Part shown: in pieces, positions 30,580-35,112 of the stretch
How the letters are laid out: every line of letters begins with the position of its first letter
How positions within the stretch are numbered: position 1 is the stretch's first letter
Assembly (NCBI RefSeq): GCF_902762735.1
Contig: NZ_CACWPP010000029.1
Location: 1 to 35,112 of the forward strand
DNA: 35,112 bases
Reading direction: 5' to 3'
Origin: an uncultured Ruminococcus sp.
Lineage (GTDB): Bacteria; Bacillota; Clostridia; Oscillospirales; Ruminococcaceae
Made by a program: the position numbers and the translations under genes
The notes under the pieces: generated by a model
Databases searched by the model: none
The model's input: only the letters and a program-made list of their open reading frames with translations
What the model was told of the DNA's origin: nothing

Positions 30580-33435
30580 TTAATACTCTGCTTCTGCGGC
30601 GCTTGTTTCTTCTGCTTTGCTCTCCGCTGTCACAGCTTCTTCGGGCTTGCTTTCGGTATTCTCTTCCTGCTGACTGCTTTCCGCTGTCATTACTGTCAGC
30701 GGTGATGCTGACTCCTGTATGCGGTTATTGTTGATCGCAGTGATATGCATCTCGGTGGAGCATGATGTCAGCGATATGGAGAACAGCAGATCTGTACAGC
30801 CCACCGCTTCACAGAATTCTATCGCGTTTTCATCAAAGTATCTGAAATCGCAGACATATATCTTCTCAAAGCTGTGTGTAAAGAAAGGCACGAGCGCATT
30901 TCCGTAGCTGTCCTTGAATATGACAAGCGTTCTGCCGTTTTTGACATCGGTATCTATCTCGGTTATCTCTTCGTCCCTGCCCAGTATTGCCGAATAGCAG
31001 TTCACGCCCTCAGCAAAGTCAAAGAACAGCGAACCTTCCTGCCCGTTTGTGAAGTCCTGCTCATAATATATGGTCTTGTACTCGTTATCGGGCTTGTAAT
31101 AGATGAATGTGTCGGGATGCGCCTCCAGCTCGCTGTCATAGTTGCTGTATGCGTACATCGTACCGAGGAAGCCTTCTATCTGACACTTTTCGTAGGTGTT
31201 GAGCGCGGGGTAGTCAACGCCTGCCTTGTCTGCAAACGCCTTGCCTGCGTAGTATGCACCCAGCGGCTGCCAGTGGTGGTCGGTGCGCGAATAGATATAC
31301 TGATCGGTATGCGCACCCACCGCGCTGTAAGCATCAACATTGATTATGCCCTTGAGTTCAGCGGCGATATTGTCGATATTATCCTTCTGGTCAGCCACGC
31401 TGTCCTTGAAATTCTTTGGCATATAGAACGCCGCCGAAGTAGGTATGCTCATATTGTAGACATTTACATTAGGCAGAGCTTCTTTGTACTTGTTGATGGT
31501 GCTTGCATACAGCGCACCTGTCTCAAACTGACCGTAGTAGCCTGCAACAGCCCTGACCTCATCGCCCTTGCCGAATACTATGACATCGCCTTCCATAGCG
31601 CCGTCATCGAGTATCTCGGGGAGCTTTACTACCTCCTCTTTCTTGGCAGTGGTGGTAGTTTCGGGCTTGCTGTCGGTCTTTTCGGCAGTGGTAGTGGCGG
31701 CTTTGGGGTCGGTATTTGCGGTGACTGTCGTTACAGCCGCCATCTTCTCTTCATCGAGAGTTTCCTTTTCGGCTTTCTTATGCTTGCCGCTTACCTTAGC
31801 GCCGCCAAGATCTATGCCTTTAAGACGGTCATACTCAGCCCCGAACTTTTTCATCTCTTCGCGCCCGGGGATCGTATCAGTGAAATAATCATCTATCGCT
31901 TTGGTGTATTCGCCCGAAAAATAGCTTATCAAGCTGAATTTCGGGAATTCTGCCAGATTGCGGTTCTCTGAATTTATAAAACCGCTCTCCCTCTCCATAA
32001 ACAGCAGTGAGAAGAACACCACGAACACCACGCCCAGACACATTATGCAGTTTATGAACTGGAATTCCAGCTCGTGGTCAAGGTTTTTCTTTCGCTTCTG
32101 CACTTTTTTGACGGGTCTTGCCGCAGCACCTGCGACGGTACGGACGGGCTTTGCGGCGGGCTTTGCCTGTTCCCTCTTCATCTCAGCCTTAGGAGTTATC
32201 ATCGTGTGGGTATTTTCTGCGCTGTTATCGTATTCTTCGCGCACTTTGCCCTTTTTGTCAGCCTGCACCTGCCTGAACATATCCGAGAAATCATACTCGT
32301 CATCAGCCCTGCCTTTTGGCGCGGCAGGGGCAGTTTTCACAGGCTTTTCGTTATTTTCGGGCATTTCGCCGATGCTCTCATCTTCCGTCCCGTCAGCTTC
32401 TTTTTCGTAAACGGCGGGCATCTCGATGGTGTTTTCCTTAGTTTTTACGCTGAACACCCTTGTGTTGCCGTCAACCGACTTTGCGGGCTTTTCTTCCTTT
32501 TTTTCTGCGGTCTTGACTGTGCTTTCAGCCTTTCTGACAGGTGCTTCCTCCGCAGGCTCGCTCTCAGCCTTTTCAGGAGCTTTAACGGGCTTCTTTTCGG
32601 GCTGTATCTCATCCAGCTTCATCTTGTTGAGGGGCATTTTCAGCGCGACTGTGCGCTTGGTGGCAGAATTATCCTGCTCTTCATCATAGCCCGACATATC
32701 CACAGTTACTTTCTTCTTATTTACCTTGTGGGGAACTTCTCTCACGCGGGTGTCGCCGTCATTTCTGACGTTCATCAGAAGTTCCTGCTTGCGCGGCTTC
32801 TCGTTAAGCAGCGGCACGACCTGATCGCGCTTTTTCTCCTTCACCGCATCTTCCACCAAAGCGCCGAAATCGGGTATCGGCTCAGGCTCGGGCGGGCGCG
32901 TCATAACGGGCAGCGGCGCGATAAAATCGGGCGGCAGCTGTTTTTTGACAGGCTGAACGTTCTGCTGATAATTCTGCGCAGGTGTCTGCTGTACATACGC
33001 GGGTCTTGTAGGCTGACCTGCGGGCGCGGTATACCTCAGCACAGGCGAACCGTTCACATCAGTGCTTACAGGCGGTACGGTACGCACAGGCTGAACAGGG
33101 GTGCTGTCCTCAGCGCTGTCATCTAACCAGACGCTTTTTTTCGGTTTGAGCACAGGTGTATCCGTCCATACGCTGTGACTGCGTTTCAGGCGGTCTGCCT
33201 TTATCTTATCGACTATCTTATCATGTTCGGGAGCAGCTTCGGTGCGCGGGCGGTAGTCCTGCGGCACAAAACTCTTCAGCTCCCTGTTCTCGGTGACGGG
33301 CTTTCTCCTCACAGCGGGAGTGGGTATATCCTTGCCGCCCAGTGTCACGTTATTAAGCGACTGTTCATATGCCTTTGACAGCGCCTCCAGATCCACAGCG
33401 GGAGCGCGCCTGTTCTTATTATTACTATCATTCAT
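30580..33435 (-). CDS. Large DHHW/AlgX-like membrane protein
   Basis: The 951-residue protein has a long cytoplasmic region (1-460) rich in Pro, Lys and Glu and likely disordered. One membrane helix (about 462-482, CLGVVFVVFFSLLF) follows, then an extracytoplasmic SGNH-like domain with the motif TDHHWQPLGAYYAG near 717 and a Ser in FKDSYGNALVPF. DHHW proteins are the outer partners of MBOAT transferases (AlgX/AlgJ with AlgI, PatB with PatA) and pass acyl groups to a polysaccharide. Two Thr-rich linkers (TTTAEKTDS, ETTTTAKKE) lie between helix and domain. The huge inner region is unusual for this family. The last 50 residues are Glu/Ser/Ala-rich. AGGTGAG precedes the start; it lies 14 bp after the MBOAT gene. 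Confidence 0.85.
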   Translation of the reverse strand: MNDSNNKNRRAPAVDLEALSKAYEQSLNNVTLGGKDIPTPAVRRKPVTENRELKSFVPQDYRPRTEAAPEHDKIVDKIKADRLKRSHSVWTDTPVLKPKKSVWLDDSAEDSTPVQPVRTVPPVSTDVNGSPVLRYTAPAGQPTRPAYVQQTPAQNYQQNVQPVKKQLPPDFIAPLPVMTRPPEPEPIPDFGALVEDAVKEKKRDQVVPLLNEKPRKQELLMNVRNDGDTRVREVPHKVNKKKVTVDMSGYDEEQDNSATKRTVALKMPLNKMKLDEIQPEKKPVKAPEKAESEPAEEAPVRKAESTVKTAEKKEEKPAKSVDGNTRVFSVKTKENTIEMPAVYEKEADGTEDESIGEMPENNEKPVKTAPAAPKGRADDEYDFSDMFRQVQADKKGKVREEYDNSAENTHTMITPKAEMKREQAKPAAKPVRTVAGAAARPVKKVQKRKKNLDHELEFQFINCIMCLGVVFVVFFSLLFMERESGFINSENRNLAEFPKFSLISYFSGEYTKAIDDYFTDTIPGREEMKKFGAEYDRLKGIDLGGAKVSGKHKKAEKETLDEEKMAAVTTVTANTDPKAATTTAEKTDSKPETTTTAKKEEVVKLPEILDDGAMEGDVIVFGKGDEVRAVAGYYGQFETGALYASTINKYKEALPNVNVYNMSIPTSAAFYMPKNFKDSVADQKDNIDNIAAELKGIINVDAYSAVGAHTDQYIYSRTDHHWQPLGAYYAGKAFADKAGVDYPALNTYEKCQIEGFLGTMYAYSNYDSELEAHPDTFIYYKPDNEYKTIYYEQDFTNGQEGSLFFDFAEGVNCYSAILGRDEEITEIDTDVKNGRTLVIFKDSYGNALVPFFTHSFEKIYVCDFRYFDENAIEFCEAVGCTDLLFSISLTSCSTEMHITAINNNRIQESASPLTVMTAESSQQEENTESKPEEAVTAESKAEETSAAEAEY

Positions 33436-33449
33436 ATTCGCTCACCTGC

Positions 33450-34871
33450 TTAAAATCTGAAATAAAGGAAAGGATTGTTCGTGTTGTTCAACAGCAGCAG
33501 ACTGCTTGCCAGCAGCACCAGCGCGTTGCAGAGAACACCTGCCGACTGGAAGATGTATGCACTTCCGGGCTTTGCGAATGCTTTCTCGCGTATCTTCGGT
33601 ATTATCGGCAGTGAGAATACTATCGCCGCGATGAACAGGAAGATGTTGCCCATGAATATGTTAGCTGTATAGGAGTCGATCACCGCGTTGCCGTTAAGAC
33701 CGATGAGCGCCTTGAAAAACTTCACCAGCTGTGGCAGGTTTTCAAAGTAGAAGATGCCGAAGCCCAGGAAAATAACGACTTTCGTATAGATATGCGCCAG
33801 CGGCGGAGGCATTTTCTTCATGCGCTTTTTGCCTATCAGCATCTCCATCATTATGAACAGACCGTAGTAGAGTCCCCAGAAAACGAAGTTCCAGCTTGCG
33901 CCGTGCCACAGACCCGTCAAAAACCACACAAGGAAAAGTCCGCCGTACTTGCGGCGCTTGCCGAAGATGGGTATATACAGCACGTAATCGCGGAAGAACG
34001 AACTCAGCGAGATGTGCCACCTCTGCCAGAATTCGGAAATGGTCTTGCAGACGAAAGGATAGTTGAAGTTCTCGTTAAAGTGGAAGCCGAACAATCTGCC
34101 AAGACCGATGGCAATATCGGAATAGCCCGAAAAATCGAAATAATACCAAAGCCCCACCAGTATCGCGCCGTACCATGTACCCAGCACCGAAAGGCTGTTT
34201 ATGGCTTCATAGCCGTTCTCAGCCTCACCGAAAAGCGATGTCACCACAGTACTCAGACCGTTGGCGATGATGACCTTTTTGCCAAGCCCCAGTATTATGC
34301 GCGAGAAGCCCTCCGAAACGTCCTTGATGGTGGTCTTGCGGTCTTCTATCTCGTCAGCTATCACCGAGTAGCGCACTATCGGTCCTGCGACCAGCTGAGG
34401 GAACAGCGACACATACATCAGGAATTTCAGGAAACTCTTCTGCGGTTTTACCTTGCCCCAGTAGCAGTCGATGGTGTAGGACAGCGTCTGGAAGCTGTAA
34501 AACGAGATACCGATGGGCAGTCGTATCTTCGGGACGGGCAGCCCCAGTCCCGTGACGGCGTTGAGGTTCTCCACAAAAAAGCCTGTATACTTGAACCCGA
34601 ACAGCAGTCCCAGATTGAATAAAAGCGAAAACGCCAGTGCCAGCTTAGCCTGAACGCCCTCAGGGTGCTTTTCGATCATGCGTCCGTTGGCGTAATCCAT
34701 CAGTGCCGAAACGAACAGTATCCCCACCCAGATAGGTTCGCCCCATGCGTAGAATATCAACGAGAACACTATCAGCACCAGATTGCGGACAGTCGTGCTG
34801 CGGGTGATAAAATAGCATATCAGGCACACAGGCAGGAAAAAATAAAGAAAAAACAGGTCTGCAAAAACCAC
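33450..34871 (-). CDS. MBOAT-family O-acyltransferase (AlgI/DltB type)
   Basis: The 473-residue protein has about 11 membrane helices and the two conserved His of the family: His286 in FWQRWHISLS and the catalytic His323 in GLWHGASWNF. LVAGPIVRY and FDFSGYSDIAIG are further AlgI/DltB marks. Such proteins take an acyl group from a carrier in the cytoplasm and hand it across the membrane. The start is GTG at 34871 after GAGGAG. It is the first gene of the operon MBOAT-DHHW-FkbH-ACP. Confidence 0.93.
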   Translation of the reverse strand: MVFADLFFLYFFLPVCLICYFITRSTTVRNLVLIVFSLIFYAWGEPIWVGILFVSALMDYANGRMIEKHPEGVQAKLALAFSLLFNLGLLFGFKYTGFFVENLNAVTGLGLPVPKIRLPIGISFYSFQTLSYTIDCYWGKVKPQKSFLKFLMYVSLFPQLVAGPIVRYSVIADEIEDRKTTIKDVSEGFSRIILGLGKKVIIANGLSTVVTSLFGEAENGYEAINSLSVLGTWYGAILVGLWYYFDFSGYSDIAIGLGRLFGFHFNENFNYPFVCKTISEFWQRWHISLSSFFRDYVLYIPIFGKRRKYGGLFLVWFLTGLWHGASWNFVFWGLYYGLFIMMEMLIGKKRMKKMPPPLAHIYTKVVIFLGFGIFYFENLPQLVKFFKALIGLNGNAVIDSYTANIFMGNIFLFIAAIVFSLPIIPKIREKAFAKPGSAYIFQSAGVLCNALVLLASSLLLLNNTNNPFLYFRF

Positions 34872-34908
34872 TCTTATTACTCCTCACATAATTTTTTCTT
34901 CATATCTG

Positions 34909-34932
34909 CGGCAAAATGGTAAATTTTTGCCG
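34909..34932. promoter_or_regulatory. Perfect hairpin in the MBOAT operon leader
   Basis: CGGCAAAA and TTTTGCCG form an 8+8 dyad in the leader between promoter and start codon. It could be an operator or an RNA stem. Confidence 0.4.
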
Positions 34933-34951
34933 AATATGGTCATATACAGTT

Positions 34952-34980
34952 ATTATACCACGTATTTCCCCACAGGTCAA
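34952..34980 (-). promoter_or_regulatory. Promoter of the MBOAT-DHHW-FkbH-ACP operon
   Basis: On the minus strand TTGACC (34975-34980), 17 bp, TATAAT (34952-34957), with TG one base before the -10. Confidence 0.88.
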
Positions 34981-35000
34981 CAAAAATAATAAAAATCATG

Positions 35001-35109
35001 TGAAAAAAATCGTAGACGCATGGTAAAATGAAATCGGACACCAGAAAATAGAAAAAAAGTCATAGTGACATGGTATAATTAAAGTGCTAAAGAAACCATA
35101 CCAAAGGAG
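35001..35109 (+). promoter_or_regulatory. Tandem promoter-like repeats and ribosome site of the next gene
   Basis: Two similar 33-bp blocks (35001-35033 and 35051-35083) lie exactly 50 bp apart. Each has an A-run, TCxTAG, and TGGTAAAAT or TGGTATAAT, an extended -10. AAAGGAG at 35103-35109 shows that a plus-strand gene begins just past the window edge. Confidence 0.6.
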
Positions 35110-35112
35110 CGT

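Overview
The window looks like chromosome of a low- to mid-GC, strictly anaerobic, fibre-degrading Firmicute of the Ruminococcus type. The reasons are two secreted proteins with type I dockerins whose repeats end in an AAHVKGI motif, a three-subunit NAD-linked [FeFe] hydrogenase, consensus sigma-A promoters and strong AGGAGG ribosome sites throughout. A species name cannot be fixed from sequence reading alone; a Ruminococcus albus-like organism is a guess.

Left end (1-2600): the last 143 residues of a tyrosine recombinase lie next to the 3' end of a tRNA-Glu gene, as at the edge of an integrated element that continues off the left side. Then come tRNA-Met, a P-loop kinase whose 3' end has been tandemly duplicated, and a TerB-like protein. 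2.6-6.5 kb: two divergent secreted dockerin proteins, one with a duplicated Trp-rich domain and one a GH43 arabinanase-like enzyme. 6.6-10.9 kb: a hydC-hydB-hydA operon. 11.3-18 kb: a cytidylate-kinase-like protein, tRNA-Arg, a PTS enzyme I, a Gly-Arg-His tRNA cluster, a small membrane protein, a K+ channel and an L-fucose/L-arabinose isomerase-family protein.

17.7-23.3 kb (all minus strand): an envelope-sensing island with PadR, DUF1700/HAAS, two DUF4097 proteins, two PspC proteins, a CPBP-family membrane protease and a flavodoxin-fold reductase. The PadR promoter carries a perfect 17-bp palindrome across its -10 box.

23.35-25.18 kb: about 1.8 kb without a convincing gene. It is built of three higher-order repeat units, each a GC-rich stem-loop followed by two AT-rich modules of roughly 200 bp, with a good promoter inside the last unit. 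This is the least explained sequence in the window. It ends at an orphan spoVAC-like gene.

25.7-28.4 kb: a LysR regulator, two unrecognised proteins and a family I pyrophosphatase. 28.5-34.9 kb: an operon of MBOAT acyltransferase, a large DHHW/AlgX-like membrane protein, an FkbH-like HAD protein and an acyl carrier protein. Read together these suggest that a carrier-bound short acyl unit, possibly glyceryl, is moved across the membrane onto a cell-surface polymer. The right edge holds the promoter and ribosome site of a gene that starts just outside.

Two families of interspersed structured repeats (77/44 bp and 137/126 bp) and two decayed 3'-end tandem duplications show that short-repeat activity has shaped the intergenic DNA.
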